A stretch of DNA of 64,000 nucleotides from an uncultured Prevotellaceae bacterium (GCA_902763615.1 CACWSX010000018.1:1-64000), one strand, 5' to 3'. Counted from the stretch's first letter, positions 34,258-43,464 are shown. The notes: generated from the letters alone by a model not told the origin. Numbers and translations: made by a program.

Positions 34258-35613
34258 ATGGAAAAAGATAAACTAAACATGGACCGTAGAGAGTTTCTGA
34301 AGAGGCTCGGCATCGGCACAGGATCGGCAATGGCCCTGATGGCCATGGAGCCGCTGAGTGCTTTTGCACAGAAAGACAAAAAGACTGTTGAGAATCGTAT
34401 GACCTACCGCGTACAGCACGGGTCTGGTGAACAGATATCCCTCTTGGGATTCGGTATGATGCGCCTGCCCAATAATCAAGACGAGGTGAATCAGTTGGTG
34501 GACTATGCCATAGAGCATGGTGTGAACTACTACGACACAGCACCGATGTATATGCGTGGGCAGTCGGAAGTGCTGATGGGCAATGCCCTCTCTCGTCATC
34601 CGCGAGACAAATATTTTGTCGCTACGAAGATGTCGAATCAGGGACAGAACTCCTGGAGTTTCGATGCCTCGAAGCGTATGTACGAGCAGTCGATGGAGCG
34701 ACTCAAGGTAGACCATATAGACTATTACCTGTTGCACGGCATTGGTGGTGGCATGAACACGCTGAAGGGCCGTTTCCTCGACAACGGCATCCTCGAATTC
34801 CTGCTCAAGGAGCGTGAGGCGGGACGTATCAAGCATCTGGGATTCTCATATCACGGTGATGTGCGCGATTTTGACTGGCTGTTGGATCACAACAATGAAT
34901 ATCATTGGGACTTCGTACAAATCCAGATGAACTTCCTCGACTGGACACACGCCTCGATGCGTGGTGGCAGACGGTCGGATGCCGATGCAGAATACTTGTA
35001 TGGCAAATGCGAGAAACTGGGTATCCAGTGTGTCGTGATGGAGCCGTTGCGTGGTGGTGCCTTTGGCAGAATGGCGTCGGAACTGACAGACCAGATGAAG
35101 GCCGTACATCCTGACGACAGTACAGCCCGCTGGGCCTTCCGCTGGGTGGGCTCCTACCCCAATATCCTCACCGTGCTCAGTGGTATGAACCGCATGGATC
35201 ACCTCGAGGAAAATGTGAAGACGTTCTCGCCATTGGAGGTCTGCACAGAGTCGGAGAATGCACTATTGGCCAAGATTGCCGATGAGATGTCGGGCGTTCC
35301 CACCATTCCCTGTACCGCTTGCGAATACTGCATGCCGTGTCCTTATGGTGTGAATATCCCTGGCAACTTCACCTATTACAACGAGGCTGTGAACAGTCAT
35401 ATCCTCCCGTTGCCAGAGCCTTCTGCCCCTGACTATGCTGAGCGTCAGCAGAAGTTCATCGAGGGTTACCGCAAGGCGCTGCCTGAGGCTGAGAAATGGG
35501 CACGTGCCTGTCAGGACTGTGAGGAGTGCCTCTCGAAGTGTCCGCAGCAGATACGTATCCCCAACCAGTTGAGCCGTATCGTACAGACCCTCAGAGTCAG
35601 AAAGAGATCATGA
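34258..35613 (+). CDS. aldo/keto reductase with ferredoxin domain, Tat-type signal
   Basis: 451 aa (an ATG at 34279 would also serve). The N-terminus MDRREFLKRLGIGTGSAMALMAM has a twin-arginine motif (RREFLK), suggesting Tat export. Aldo/keto reductase barrel: LGFGMMRLP, DTAPMYMRGQSE, the Asp/Tyr/Lys/His active-site region (FVATKMSNQG, IDYYLLHG). The C-terminal region has Cys clusters CTACEYCMPCPYGVNIP and CQDCEECLSKCPQQIRIP typical of the Fe-S-linked AKR group. Physiological substrate unknown. The stop TGA shares the palindrome TCATGA with the convergent queH stop. Confidence 0.92.
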   Translation: MEKDKLNMDRREFLKRLGIGTGSAMALMAMEPLSAFAQKDKKTVENRMTYRVQHGSGEQISLLGFGMMRLPNNQDEVNQLVDYAIEHGVNYYDTAPMYMRGQSEVLMGNALSRHPRDKYFVATKMSNQGQNSWSFDASKRMYEQSMERLKVDHIDYYLLHGIGGGMNTLKGRFLDNGILEFLLKEREAGRIKHLGFSYHGDVRDFDWLLDHNNEYHWDFVQIQMNFLDWTHASMRGGRRSDADAEYLYGKCEKLGIQCVVMEPLRGGAFGRMASELTDQMKAVHPDDSTARWAFRWVGSYPNILTVLSGMNRMDHLEENVKTFSPLEVCTESENALLAKIADEMSGVPTIPCTACEYCMPCPYGVNIPGNFTYYNEAVNSHILPLPEPSAPDYAERQQKFIEGYRKALPEAEKWARACQDCEECLSKCPQQIRIPNQLSRIVQTLRVRKRS

Positions 35614-36186
35614 TTTATTACGCTGGGAGAATTCGCAGCCACAGTATTGCTGGTTGTAGAAATTGTATTCTTTCAGCAGTTGATTACGACGTTCATAGAG
35701 ACCACCTTTGCGCCAGTTCTGGGTCCAGAAGGTGGTTTCTTTTACGGTCTGTTCTGCCAGATGACCAGCACGTTCGATTTGTTCGAGGCTCTTCCAACGG
35801 GAAGAAGCTAAAGTGGTGGTAAAATACTGAAGGCCAAGTTCTTTTGCCTTTTTGGCAGCAACGGTCAGACGAAGCGTAAAGCATAATTCGCATCGTTTGC
35901 CCCTTTCAGGTTCGCCCTCTAATCCGCAGACATCCTGTTGCCATTGCGCATGGTCGTAATCGCCATCTATCCATTTGAGACCGAGACTCTCTGCATGGCG
36001 CTTGCTCTCATTCTTACGGATCTCGTATTCCTCGCGAGGGAAGATATTAGGATTATAATAAAATATGGTTGGCTTAATGTCATGCTGCACCAGCCACTCG
36101 ACAATGGCTGAGGAACAAGGTGCACAACAGGCATGCAGCAATACCTCATGCAAGCCCTCTGGAACGATGATTGCAGGTTGCTTCAT
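35608..36186 (-). CDS. queH: epoxyqueuosine reductase QueH
   Basis: 192 aa (DUF208/QueH). Catalyses the last step of queuosine tRNA modification in organisms lacking QueG. Cysteine motifs [20 protein letters not shown] and the C-terminal [13 protein letters not shown] are characteristic and bind Fe-S plus metal. The start MKQPAIIV at 36186 overlaps the preceding stop by ATGA. A longer start at 36204 would lie inside the upstream gene. Confidence 0.93.
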   Translation of the reverse strand: MKQPAIIVPEGLHEVLLHACCAPCSSAIVEWLVQHDIKPTIFYYNPNIFPREEYEIRKNESKRHAESLGLKWIDGDYDHAQWQQDVCGLEGEPERGKRCELCFTLRLTVAAKKAKELGLQYFTTTLASSRWKSLEQIERAGHLAEQTVKETTFWTQNWRKGGLYERRNQLLKEYNFYNQQYCGCEFSQRNKS

Positions 36187-37031
36187 AATCCTCTGGCTTT
36201 CCAAATACGATCCTTAGCCGCATTGATCTCCTGGAACTTCTTCTCAGCAGCCTTGCGCACATCCTCACCTAAGGCAGCTACCTTATCAGGATGATGCTCG
36301 AGCGCCAACTTACGATAGGCCTTCTTCACCTCATCGTCAGAGGCATTCGGACTGACACCCAGCACCTTATAGGCATCCTCAAGTGTATTTCCTTCGAGGT
36401 GGAGCATCGAATCGACCTCGCTGCTGCGAAGACCCATCCACTGCGCACACCCCTTCAGAGCCGTAATCTCACTTTGAGGCACAGAGCCATCGGCCTTGGC
36501 CACCATCACCAGATAATTGAGCAACTGCAGACGCTGCGAATAGTCCATCTGCTGATTGATCTGTCCACAACACTGGCGGACGGTCGACTTAAACTGTGTC
36601 CACCCCTCGCGTTTCTGTTCGTCGAAGAGCTTGTTCAGGATCTCATTGCCCTGAGAGACCGCATTCTCGCCAAAGTTCTGACGAAGCATCTGGCGCACCA
36701 GTTCCATCTCTGAGTGCATCGCCTTGCCATCAGCCTTGATGATATATGAGGAGAGTACCAGCAACGAGAAGAGGAAACTGTTGCGTTGTCCCTGTTGCTG
36801 GCGCTGACGATAGGCTTGCTGATAAGCCTGATTATAGTCCTGATAGGATTTCTGTTGCCATGAGCCTGTATCGCGCTCTGAGCCTGCGCCCCAGGTACCA
36901 GAATTACTGGGTGAATTCACACCGTCGAGCATCGAGTCGAACAACGACCCCACCAGATAGCCTGCCAATGCCCCCAACGGACCACCAGCCATCCATCCTA
37001 TAAAACCGCCAATCCACTTTCCTGCTGCCAT
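36183..37031 (-). CDS. DjlA-like TerB/J-domain protein
   Basis: 282 aa. A Gly-rich N-terminal segment ([24 protein letters not shown]) is followed by a TerB-like helical domain (~85-200; [35 protein letters not shown]). The C-terminal J-domain ([32 protein letters not shown]) has the HPD triad that stimulates DnaK ATPase. The architecture matches DjlA-type co-chaperones. It lies 12 bases after tyrA and overlaps queH. Confidence 0.9.
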   Translation of the reverse strand: MAAGKWIGGFIGWMAGGPLGALAGYLVGSLFDSMLDGVNSPSNSGTWGAGSERDTGSWQQKSYQDYNQAYQQAYRQRQQQGQRNSFLFSLLVLSSYIIKADGKAMHSEMELVRQMLRQNFGENAVSQGNEILNKLFDEQKREGWTQFKSTVRQCCGQINQQMDYSQRLQLLNYLVMVAKADGSVPQSEITALKGCAQWMGLRSSEVDSMLHLEGNTLEDAYKVLGVSPNASDDEVKKAYRKLALEHHPDKVAALGEDVRKAAEKKFQEINAAKDRIWKARGL

Positions 37032-37043
37032 ATTTTTCTAATA

Positions 37044-37838
37044 TTATTTCTTTATCTCTATGTCGCGCTTCACGTTGTTGCGAATCTTCGTCAGATAACC
37101 CTTCATTCCCTCGGCATCCTTGCTGTCGATGATTTCCAGCAACTCCTTCAGCTCCGTACGGATCTGGCTTACCTGGTCGTGGGTATAAGGGTTAAAGAGG
37201 ATTTCCTGCAATAAATAATCATCCTCATTGAGCACTCCCTTGGCGATACGCATATGACGCTTGAAGGTTGTTCCCGGGGCATCCTGATGCTTCATCACAG
37301 CAGCAAACACGAACGTCGAGACGAAGGGAATCGACAACGAGTAAGCCACCGTCTTATCGTGCTCCTCGAAGGTGTACTCATAGATGTTGAGTCCCAATTT
37401 CTGATAGAGGTCTTTGAAGAAGATACGACCCATGTAGTCGCCCTCGCTGATGATGATGGCATTCTCTTCAGAGAGCTGTTGCAGATTAGCGAAAGTTGGG
37501 CCAAACATCGGGTGCGTCGAAACATAGCGCATACCCGTCGACTCATAGAAGTCCTTCAGGTCTGTCTTCACCGAAGCAATATCACTGATGATACACTCCT
37601 TGGGCAAATAAGGAATTACCTCCTTAAACACAGGAATGGTATATTTCAGCGTGACAGCGTTGATCAACAATTCAGGCTTGAATGCCTGAATCTCCTCATA
37701 CGAGGTAAAGCGCTGACAATTATAGGTAAAACGCATGCGCTTGGGATCTCTCTCAAACACCGCTACTTCATGCTCAAAACTCAGCAGGTCGATGAAGAAA
37801 CTACCCATCTTCCCTGCTCCCATTACAAGAATCTTCAT
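37044..37838 (-). CDS. tyrA: prephenate dehydrogenase
   Basis: 264 aa. Oxidises prephenate to 4-hydroxyphenylpyruvate with NAD. The Rossmann start MKILVMGAGKMGSFFIDLL, SDIASVKTDL and the substrate-side STHPMFGPT and helical C-terminus are typical. Last biosynthetic gene of the aromatic operon, directly following aroF-CM (1 base between). Confidence 0.92.
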   Translation of the reverse strand: MKILVMGAGKMGSFFIDLLSFEHEVAVFERDPKRMRFTYNCQRFTSYEEIQAFKPELLINAVTLKYTIPVFKEVIPYLPKECIISDIASVKTDLKDFYESTGMRYVSTHPMFGPTFANLQQLSEENAIIISEGDYMGRIFFKDLYQKLGLNIYEYTFEEHDKTVAYSLSIPFVSTFVFAAVMKHQDAPGTTFKRHMRIAKGVLNEDDYLLQEILFNPYTHDQVSQIRTELKELLEIIDSKDAEGMKGYLTKIRNNVKRDIEIKK

Positions 37839-37839
37839 A

Positions 37840-38904
37840 TTATTTGTTGATAATCTCTATTTGTTGTCTGACACTCTCCTCGTGGATATTCTCAAATACA
37901 TGGGCCACGAATTCAGGATCCATACCACAGAGAGCACCCTGGGCACCACGCTTGTTCAGAATCTCGTTATAGCGATTAGCCTGCAGCACAGTCATATTGT
38001 GCTCCTTCTTATATTGTCCAATCTCACGACAGACACGCATACGTTTCGACAACAGGTCCATCAGTTGGTTGTCGAGCTCGTCGATCTGCTTACGTAACTG
38101 TGAGATGCCCTCTGTCGTGGTATTCTCGTCGCGGATTACCAACAGGCTCAGAATATAATCGAGCACATCGGGTGTTACCTGCTGCTTGGCATCGCTCCAA
38201 GCCTTATCAGGATCGCAGTGACTCTCCACAATCAGACCGTCGAAACCCAGGTCCATCGCCTGCTGACAGAGCGGAGCCACCAGTTCGCGACGACCTCCGA
38301 TATGACTCGGGTCGCTGATGATTGGCAATTCAGGAATCCTACGACGCAGCTCGATGGGAATCTGCCACATCGGGGCGTTACGGTAGATCTTCTGCTCATA
38401 GCTGGAGAAGCCGCGATGGATGGCACCTAAGCGCTTAATGCCTGCCTGATTAATACGCTCCAAAGCTCCAATCCAAAGTTCGAGGTCAGGATTCACGGGG
38501 TTCTTTACAAACACGGGCACATCGACACCCTTCAGGGCATCGGCAATCGCCTGCATCGCAAAGGGATTAGCCGATGTACGGGCACCTATCCAGAGGATGT
38601 CGATACCATACTTCAGGGCAAGTTCCACGTGCTCAGCTGTTGCCACCTCAGTAGAGACGAGCATTTTCGTTTCCTTCTTCACCTCTGCGAGCCAAACGAG
38701 AGCAGGTTCTCCGTGACCCTCAAAGCCACCTGGCTTCGTACGGGGCTTCCATACACCAGCACGGAAATTATGGCAGCCTTTCATGGCCAGCTCACGGGCA
38801 GTTGTCATCACTTGTTCCTCAGTCTCAGCAGAGCAAGGGCCTGCAATCACGAAGGGACGTTCGTTGTCACTAGGTAATTTTAACGGTTCTAATTCCAGTT
38901 CCAT
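37840..38904 (-). CDS. aroF: bifunctional DAHP synthase / chorismate mutase
   Basis: 354 aa from MELELEPLKLP. The N-terminal class Ibeta DAHP synthase (FVIAGPCSAETEEQV, FRAGVWKPRTKPGGFEG, PVFVKNPVNPDL, GAIHRGFS, ISDPSHIGGRRELV) condenses PEP and erythrose-4-phosphate. The C-terminal ~90 residues are an AroQ chorismate mutase (LRKQIDELDNQLMDLLSKRM, QANRYNEI). It supplies both entry and branch-point steps for Phe and Tyr. A longer upstream ORF start would invade the aminotransferase gene. Confidence 0.95.
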   Translation of the reverse strand: MELELEPLKLPSDNERPFVIAGPCSAETEEQVMTTARELAMKGCHNFRAGVWKPRTKPGGFEGHGEPALVWLAEVKKETKMLVSTEVATAEHVELALKYGIDILWIGARTSANPFAMQAIADALKGVDVPVFVKNPVNPDLELWIGALERINQAGIKRLGAIHRGFSSYEQKIYRNAPMWQIPIELRRRIPELPIISDPSHIGGRRELVAPLCQQAMDLGFDGLIVESHCDPDKAWSDAKQQVTPDVLDYILSLLVIRDENTTTEGISQLRKQIDELDNQLMDLLSKRMRVCREIGQYKKEHNMTVLQANRYNEILNKRGAQGALCGMDPEFVAHVFENIHEESVRQQIEIINK

Positions 38905-38906
38905 AA

Positions 38907-40067
38907 TTATATTGTGTTTTTGATTCTTTCTAATGCTTGTTGGATTTTCTCTTCTTTCGCACACAATGAGATGCGGATATATCGCTTTCCGTTAGTGCCG
39001 AAAATGAAGCCAGGGGTTATAAAGACACGGGCCTCGTGGAGCACTTTCTCTGTGAGATCCTCCACATCGGCATACTTCTCAGGAATCTTGCCCCAAAGAA
39101 ACATGCCCACCTGGTTCTTGTCGTAGCTACAACCCAAGACATCCATAATCTTCTCTGCCCACTGACGACGACGGCTGTAGGTCGCGATATTATACTCCCG
39201 ATGCCAAGCCTCATCATTTCCAAGCGCCTCAGCTGCAGCGAGTTGGATACCGCGGAAGGTACCACTGTCAATATTACTTTTGATCTTCATGATCCACTGC
39301 AAAAACGTGGCATTCGTCAGGCACATACCCACACGCCAGCCAGGCATATTGTGACTCTTCGACATCGAATTAAACTCGATGCAACAATCCTTTGCTCCTG
39401 GCACCTGCAACAGCGACAGCGGATGCTCATTCAATATAAAAGAATAAGGATTGTCGTTCACCACCACGATGCTGTGCTTCTGGGCAAACTGCACCAGCCG
39501 CTCATAAGTTTCCATACGGGCATTGCCACCCGTCGGCATATTAGGATAGTTCGTCCACATCAGCTTCACTTTCGAAAGATCCATATTCTCAAGTTCCTCG
39601 AAGTCGGGTTGCCACCCATTGTCCTCACGCAGATCGTAATTCACGATCTTTGCACCCAGGATCTTCGATAGCGACGTATAGGTAGGATAACCAGGATTGG
39701 GTACCAACACCTCATCGCCAGGATTCACAAAGGCGAGGGTTACATGCAGGATACCTTCCTTCGAGCCGATCAATGGCAGGATCTCCGTCTTGGGGTCGAT
39801 GTCCACGCCATACCAACGCTTGTAAAAGCCGGCCATCGCCTCGCGCAACTCCGGTGTGCCACCTGTGGGCTGATAACCGTGGGCATTGGGCAGATGGGCC
39901 ACTTCACATAATTTCCCGATGGTCTGATCTGAAGGAGGCATGTCCGGACTGCCAATGGCGAGGCTGATGATATCCTTACCCTCGGCATTCAACTGCGCCA
40001 CTTCCTTTAATTTCCTACTAAAGTAGTATTCGCTTACGAGCGATAATCTGTCTGCTGGTTGTATCAT
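38907..40067 (-). CDS. PLP aminotransferase, class I/II (aromatic)
   Basis: 386 aa fold-type I aminotransferase. SLAIGSPDMPPS, LIGSKEGILH, YPNMPTG and the PLP Lys in FNSMSKSHNMPGWRVGM are present. Sandwiched between prephenate dehydratase and DAHP synthase, it most likely transaminates phenylpyruvate and hydroxyphenylpyruvate, but the sequence resembles general LL-DAP/aspartate-type enzymes so specificity is inferred from context. Spacing to pheA is 2 bases. Confidence 0.9.
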   Translation of the reverse strand: MIQPADRLSLVSEYYFSRKLKEVAQLNAEGKDIISLAIGSPDMPPSDQTIGKLCEVAHLPNAHGYQPTGGTPELREAMAGFYKRWYGVDIDPKTEILPLIGSKEGILHVTLAFVNPGDEVLVPNPGYPTYTSLSKILGAKIVNYDLREDNGWQPDFEELENMDLSKVKLMWTNYPNMPTGGNARMETYERLVQFAQKHSIVVVNDNPYSFILNEHPLSLLQVPGAKDCCIEFNSMSKSHNMPGWRVGMCLTNATFLQWIMKIKSNIDSGTFRGIQLAAAEALGNDEAWHREYNIATYSRRRQWAEKIMDVLGCSYDKNQVGMFLWGKIPEKYADVEDLTEKVLHEARVFITPGFIFGTNGKRYIRISLCAKEEKIQQALERIKNTI

Positions 40068-40069
40068 AA

Positions 40070-40912
40070 TTAATTCGTTTGCTTTCCGTCTTTATATTCT
40101 CCTAAAATCTTCAAATCCTTTGTTAGTGGGATAATCGCATCGATACTCTGACGATAACGGGTGAGGTCGTCGTACATCACATCCACATAAAACAGATATT
40201 CCCACTCCTTTCCGATAATCGGCAACGACTGGATCTTAGTCAGGTTGATCTTATAGAACGAAAGGATTGCCAACACATGACTCAGACTGCCCTCCTCATG
40301 AGGCAGTGAAAACACGATGCTCGACTTGTTGGTCTCCGTCAGTGGGCGCAGCAGATCGGCCTTATTGGGATTCGACACCACGAGAAAACGGGTGAAATTG
40401 TGCTTATTGTCCTCGATATGATCCTCCAGCACCTTCAGGCCATAGAGGCGTGCAGCCTCAGCGTGGCAGATGGCAGCCCATCCCTTCTTCTGCCCCTCGG
40501 CAATCATCTTCGCTGAGCCTGCCGTATCCTCGGCCTCCACATTCTTCAACTGCGGATGCTTGGCCAGAAACTCACGACACTGCATGAGGGCCACGGGGTG
40601 TGAATGCACCTCTGTTATAGTGTCCCAATCGTCATCAGGCAGACAGCAGACACAATGTGTGATGTGCAACTTGTGCTCACCAACCACCGTCGTGCCCGAA
40701 TCGCGCAGCAACTCGTAGTTGTGCAACAGTGAGCCTGCTATCGTATTCTCGATAGCCAGCATGCCGATGGCTGTGGGGTCTTGCTTGATATTTGCAAACA
40801 CCTGTTCGAAGGTTGAGCAGCAGATCAACTGTATCTGCTCTCCCTCAAAATACAGGTGTGCCGCGATATCGTGGAACGACCCGATCAAACCTTGAATGGC
40901 AATTCTCTTCAT
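40070..40912 (-). CDS. pheA: prephenate dehydratase
   Basis: 280 aa. Converts prephenate to phenylpyruvate. The N-terminal catalytic domain (IAIQGLIGSFHDIAAHLYF, LAIENTIAGSLLHNYELL) ends about residue 180 with HNFTRFLVV. The C-terminal ACT domain (SSIVFSLPHEEGSLSHVLAILSFYKINLTKIQSLP) gives phenylalanine feedback. No chorismate mutase domain is attached; that activity is in the neighbouring DAHP synthase. First structural gene after the leader-peptide attenuator. Confidence 0.96.
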   Translation of the reverse strand: MKRIAIQGLIGSFHDIAAHLYFEGEQIQLICCSTFEQVFANIKQDPTAIGMLAIENTIAGSLLHNYELLRDSGTTVVGEHKLHITHCVCCLPDDDWDTITEVHSHPVALMQCREFLAKHPQLKNVEAEDTAGSAKMIAEGQKKGWAAICHAEAARLYGLKVLEDHIEDNKHNFTRFLVVSNPNKADLLRPLTETNKSSIVFSLPHEEGSLSHVLAILSFYKINLTKIQSLPIIGKEWEYLFYVDVMYDDLTRYRQSIDAIIPLTKDLKILGEYKDGKQTN

Positions 40913-40938
40913 ATTCTATCAGTTTTCTCTATTCACTT

Positions 40939-40974
40939 AAAAACAAATCCCGCTTTCACTTGTGTGAAGCGGGA
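40939..40974 (-). terminator. attenuator terminator of the Phe/Tyr operon
   Basis: Minus strand segment B TCCCGCTTCAC (40974-40964), loop ACAA, segment C GTGAAAGCGGGA (40959-40948) with one bulged A, then TTTGTTTTT (40947-40939). B can alternatively pair perfectly over 11 bp with segment A (GTGAAGCGGGA, 41030-41020) inside the leader ORF. Confidence 0.92.
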
Positions 40975-41007
40975 CCTTGATTTTTATCTTCTCTGTCATA
41001 AGTTGAA

Positions 41008-41085
41008 TTATACGCAACTTCCCGCTTCACAATTGCTTGCAAAGTAAAAGTAATAACCGTAAAAGTATGCATTCAACATTGACAT
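41008..41085 (-). CDS. leader peptide, aromatic-rich (25 aa)
   Basis: Begins MSMLNA, then YFYGYYFYF (five Tyr and three Phe in nine codons), then ASNCEAGSCV and stop. Codons 19-22 (TGT GAA GCG GGA) contain antiterminator segment A. When Tyr/Phe-tRNA is scarce the ribosome should stall upstream of A, letting A pair with B and blocking the terminator. When it reaches the stop, A is covered and the terminator forms. The gene order downstream (prephenate dehydratase, aminotransferase, DAHP synthase-chorismate mutase, prephenate dehydrogenase) fits both amino acids. The gap 40913-41208 is fully explained by this leader and its promoter. Confidence 0.92.
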   Translation of the reverse strand: MSMLNAYFYGYYFYFASNCEAGSCV

Positions 41086-41112
41086 AATTCTCGTTTTTGT
41101 TGTATTCGGCTG

Positions 41113-41144
41113 CAAAATTATCACTTTTCTGCGAAACTAGCAAA
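41113..41144 (-). promoter_or_regulatory. promoter of leader and Phe/Tyr operon
   Basis: Minus strand TTTG (41144-41141), 20 bp, TAATTTTG (41120-41113), about 28 bases before the leader ATG. Confidence 0.85.
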
Positions 41145-41208
41145 TAATTTGCAAGAAAAATTTCATTTCCGCTTACTTTTTTTATTTCTCACATCCTCCT
41201 TCATCCGT

Positions 41209-41865
41209 TTAGCAGTTCCACTGCTTTCGGATCTCATCGCGGTCTACCTCATCAATCAGAATCTCAGCCAGTGCTGTGATAGCTTCAAAAGGAATCTGCC
41301 TGCGCTGATCGTCGGTATCGCAAATAATAGCAGGCAGGAATTTGCCCATCTCACTCTTATAGACCTCCCTCATCCTAGTGCCATTCTTGCCATTGTCGAC
41401 CGAACAAGAGTAAGTCACATTAGCCAGACGATCGCAGAGTTTCACAAACGGGGCATAGGGTGTCGCACGGATACCCTGGTAATACTTCTCCCCTGCCCGC
41501 TCAGCGCGCGTACGCCCCTTATCGTTGGTCAGCGCATACACAATCTCCGTCGCCATGTGAGCCTGCTCTTGTGTCATCCACTTACCCGCAACCCGCATCA
41601 CGTCGTTGTAACTCAAACGTGCATCCTCAATACTATCGTGATAATAAGCGCCGAAGAACAGCGGAACCACATCTTCCTCACAGGCACATACCAGATGGCC
41701 GTAATTGATGACACCTTCCGCCACCATATCCAGATGAAAGCCATAGGGCAAATCGTCGCCATAAACTTCATTCACACTCTGATGAAGCTCGTGCGCAGCC
41801 TGTCTGATCTGCTCCAATTGCTTGGCATATTTATTACGATAAGTCTGGAATTCTTCCTTCGTCAT
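41209..41865 (-). CDS. HD-domain phosphohydrolase, SpoT-like
   Basis: 218 aa from MTKEEFQTYRNKYAKQ (longer frame upstream contains the promoter). YGFHLDMVAEGV, AYYHDSIEDARLSYNDV (HDxxED as in (p)ppGpp hydrolases), EIVYALTNDKGRTRAERAGEKYYQGIR and VKLCDRLANVTYS match the HD half of RelA/SpoT-type proteins. No synthetase, TGS or ACT domain is present. It may hydrolyse ppGpp or another nucleotide; unproven. Ends about 60 bases from the aromatic operon promoter. Confidence 0.8.
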   Translation of the reverse strand: MTKEEFQTYRNKYAKQLEQIRQAAHELHQSVNEVYGDDLPYGFHLDMVAEGVINYGHLVCACEEDVVPLFFGAYYHDSIEDARLSYNDVMRVAGKWMTQEQAHMATEIVYALTNDKGRTRAERAGEKYYQGIRATPYAPFVKLCDRLANVTYSCSVDNGKNGTRMREVYKSEMGKFLPAIICDTDDQRRQIPFEAITALAEILIDEVDRDEIRKQWNC

Positions 41866-41942
41866 ATCCGATAGATTTCTTTCGTCGGCTGCAAAATTAC
41901 TAAATTTCTGCAAATTCCGTATCATCTCTGCAAAAAAAATCG

Positions 41943-41950
41943 TAACTTTG
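41943..41950 (+). promoter_or_regulatory. -7 box for SDR gene
   Basis: TAACTTTG, with no clear -33 element at the usual distance. A second -7 box (TAATTTTG) on the minus strand at 41898-41891 faces the HD gene. Confidence 0.5.
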
Positions 41951-41993
41951 CAGCCACAAAGATAAAAAAGACAGAAATAAACCACATAGGAAT

Positions 41994-42749
41994 ATGAACA
42001 AGACCGTATTAATCACAGGCGCTACGAGTGGTATTGGACTCGGCTGCGCGCACAAATTCGCTGCTAATGGTGACCGACTCATCCTTACGGGCCGTAACGT
42101 TATGAAATTGGAAGCCATCCGTAAGGATCTGGAGGCCAAGGGCACCGAAGTGCTCATCTTTGCATTCGACATCAGAGACCGTGAAGCTGCCCGCAAAGCC
42201 ATCGAACGTCTGCCCGAGGAGTGGCAGCAGATCGATGTACTTGTCAACAATGCCGGTCTCGCCTTAGGTTTAGAACCTGAATACCAAGGCAACCTCGACG
42301 ACTGGGAGATTATGATTGACACCAACATCAAGGGTCTGCTCACGATGACACGTCTCATTGTGCCCGGTATGATTGCACGCAACAGTGGACACATTATTAA
42401 TATTGGGAGCGTAGCAGGCGATGCAGCCTATGCAGGAGGCAATGTTTACTGTGCCACGAAAGCTGCTGTGAAGGCCCTCTCCGACGGACTCCGCATCGAC
42501 GTGGCCGATACAGCCGTTCGCGTCACCAACCTCAAGCCCGGCCTCGTCGAAACCAACTTCAGCAACATCCGTTTCCATGGCGATACGGCCCGAGCTGCCA
42601 AACTCTACCAAGGCATCAAGCCTCTCACGGGCGATGACATCGCAGATGTAGCCGTCTATGCTGCCAATGCCCCCGAGCACGTGCAAATAGCCGAAGTGCT
42701 CATCCTCGCCACCCATCAGGCCAGCGGCAGCGTGATTGTGCGCAAATAA
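41994..42749 (+). CDS. short-chain dehydrogenase/reductase (YdfG-like)
   Basis: 251 aa NAD(P)-dependent SDR: cofactor motif TGATSGIGLGCA, NNAG in VLVNNAGLALG, catalytic Ser/Tyr/Lys in NIGSVAGDAAYAGGNVYCATKAAV. The nearest described relatives are YdfG-type serine/3-hydroxy acid dehydrogenases. Its own promoter is probable, as the neighbours are in different units. Substrate not determinable. Confidence 0.92.
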   Translation: MNKTVLITGATSGIGLGCAHKFAANGDRLILTGRNVMKLEAIRKDLEAKGTEVLIFAFDIRDREAARKAIERLPEEWQQIDVLVNNAGLALGLEPEYQGNLDDWEIMIDTNIKGLLTMTRLIVPGMIARNSGHIINIGSVAGDAAYAGGNVYCATKAAVKALSDGLRIDVADTAVRVTNLKPGLVETNFSNIRFHGDTARAAKLYQGIKPLTGDDIADVAVYAANAPEHVQIAEVLILATHQASGSVIVRK

Positions 42750-42802
42750 ATTCTGAATATTCGAATAAATAATAAAAGTCACTAAATTAAACAACAAGAA
42801 TT

Positions 42803-43393
42803 ATGAAGAAATTTATGCTGATTGCTGCCTTAATGGTAGTTTCGCTGAGTGCTTCCGCTCAGGGACTATTTCTGAAGCCCATGGCTGGTGGAACAGTCAC
42901 GACAATGACAGGTGATGTTGAAGATGATCTTAAAATGAAGGTCGGTTTCACGGCAGGTGCAGAACTGGGCTATCATTTCAATAACTTTTTCGCGCTAACA
43001 GCAGGTGCGCTCTACACTCAGCAAGGTGGAAAGGTTAGTAGAGAAGGAACGGAAAATGCAAACGGTGAAAAATACAATAGAAGCCTTGACTATCTCAATG
43101 TCCCCATTCTGGCCAATGTCTATATTATCCCCGGCCTTGCTCTGAAGGCTGGCGCCCAGTTTGGTTTCCTAATGAGAGCTAAAAAGGAGGATGAGGATGT
43201 CAAGGATCTATTCAACAACACAGACTTCTCCATCCCCGTCGGTTTGTCCTACGAGATGGAAGAAGCCGTGATTGACCTCCGTTACAACATTGGTCTTTCT
43301 AATATCGCCCAAAAAGGCATTGCTAATATCGTCGATAATAAGATTCGCAACAGCGTTATCATGCTGACCATCGGTTACAAGATTCCGTTTTAA
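42803..43393 (+). CDS. outer-membrane beta-barrel protein (PorT-like)
   Basis: 196 aa. Signal peptide MKKFMLIAALMVVSLSASAQ. The rest alternates hydrophobic and polar residues and shows the barrel pattern GYHFNNFFALTAGALYTQQGGKV, LKAGAQFGFLMRAK, and final strand SVIMLTIGYKIPF ending in Phe, the usual C-terminal signature for BAM insertion. Belongs to the outer membrane beta-barrel/PorT superfamily. Role unknown. Confidence 0.88.
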   Translation: MKKFMLIAALMVVSLSASAQGLFLKPMAGGTVTTMTGDVEDDLKMKVGFTAGAELGYHFNNFFALTAGALYTQQGGKVSREGTENANGEKYNRSLDYLNVPILANVYIIPGLALKAGAQFGFLMRAKKEDEDVKDLFNNTDFSIPVGLSYEMEEAVIDLRYNIGLSNIAQKGIANIVDNKIRNSVIMLTIGYKIPF

Positions 43394-43413
43394 AGAGTCA
43401 TCTTTTAAACATC

Positions 43414-43446
43414 AAAAAAGCCCCATCTATCTCAAATGGGGTTTTT
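43414..43446 (+). terminator. terminator after barrel gene
   Basis: A-run, AAAGCCCCAT, loop, ATGGGGTTTTTCTTTT. Confidence 0.85.
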
Positions 43447-43464
43447 CTTTTGTCTATCCCCCAA

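Noticed and set aside
41020..41040. T-box or riboswitch upstream of pheA
   Set aside because: No T-box consensus (TGGNACC-type bulge) or known aptamer; the leader ORF and A/B/C pairing explain the region.
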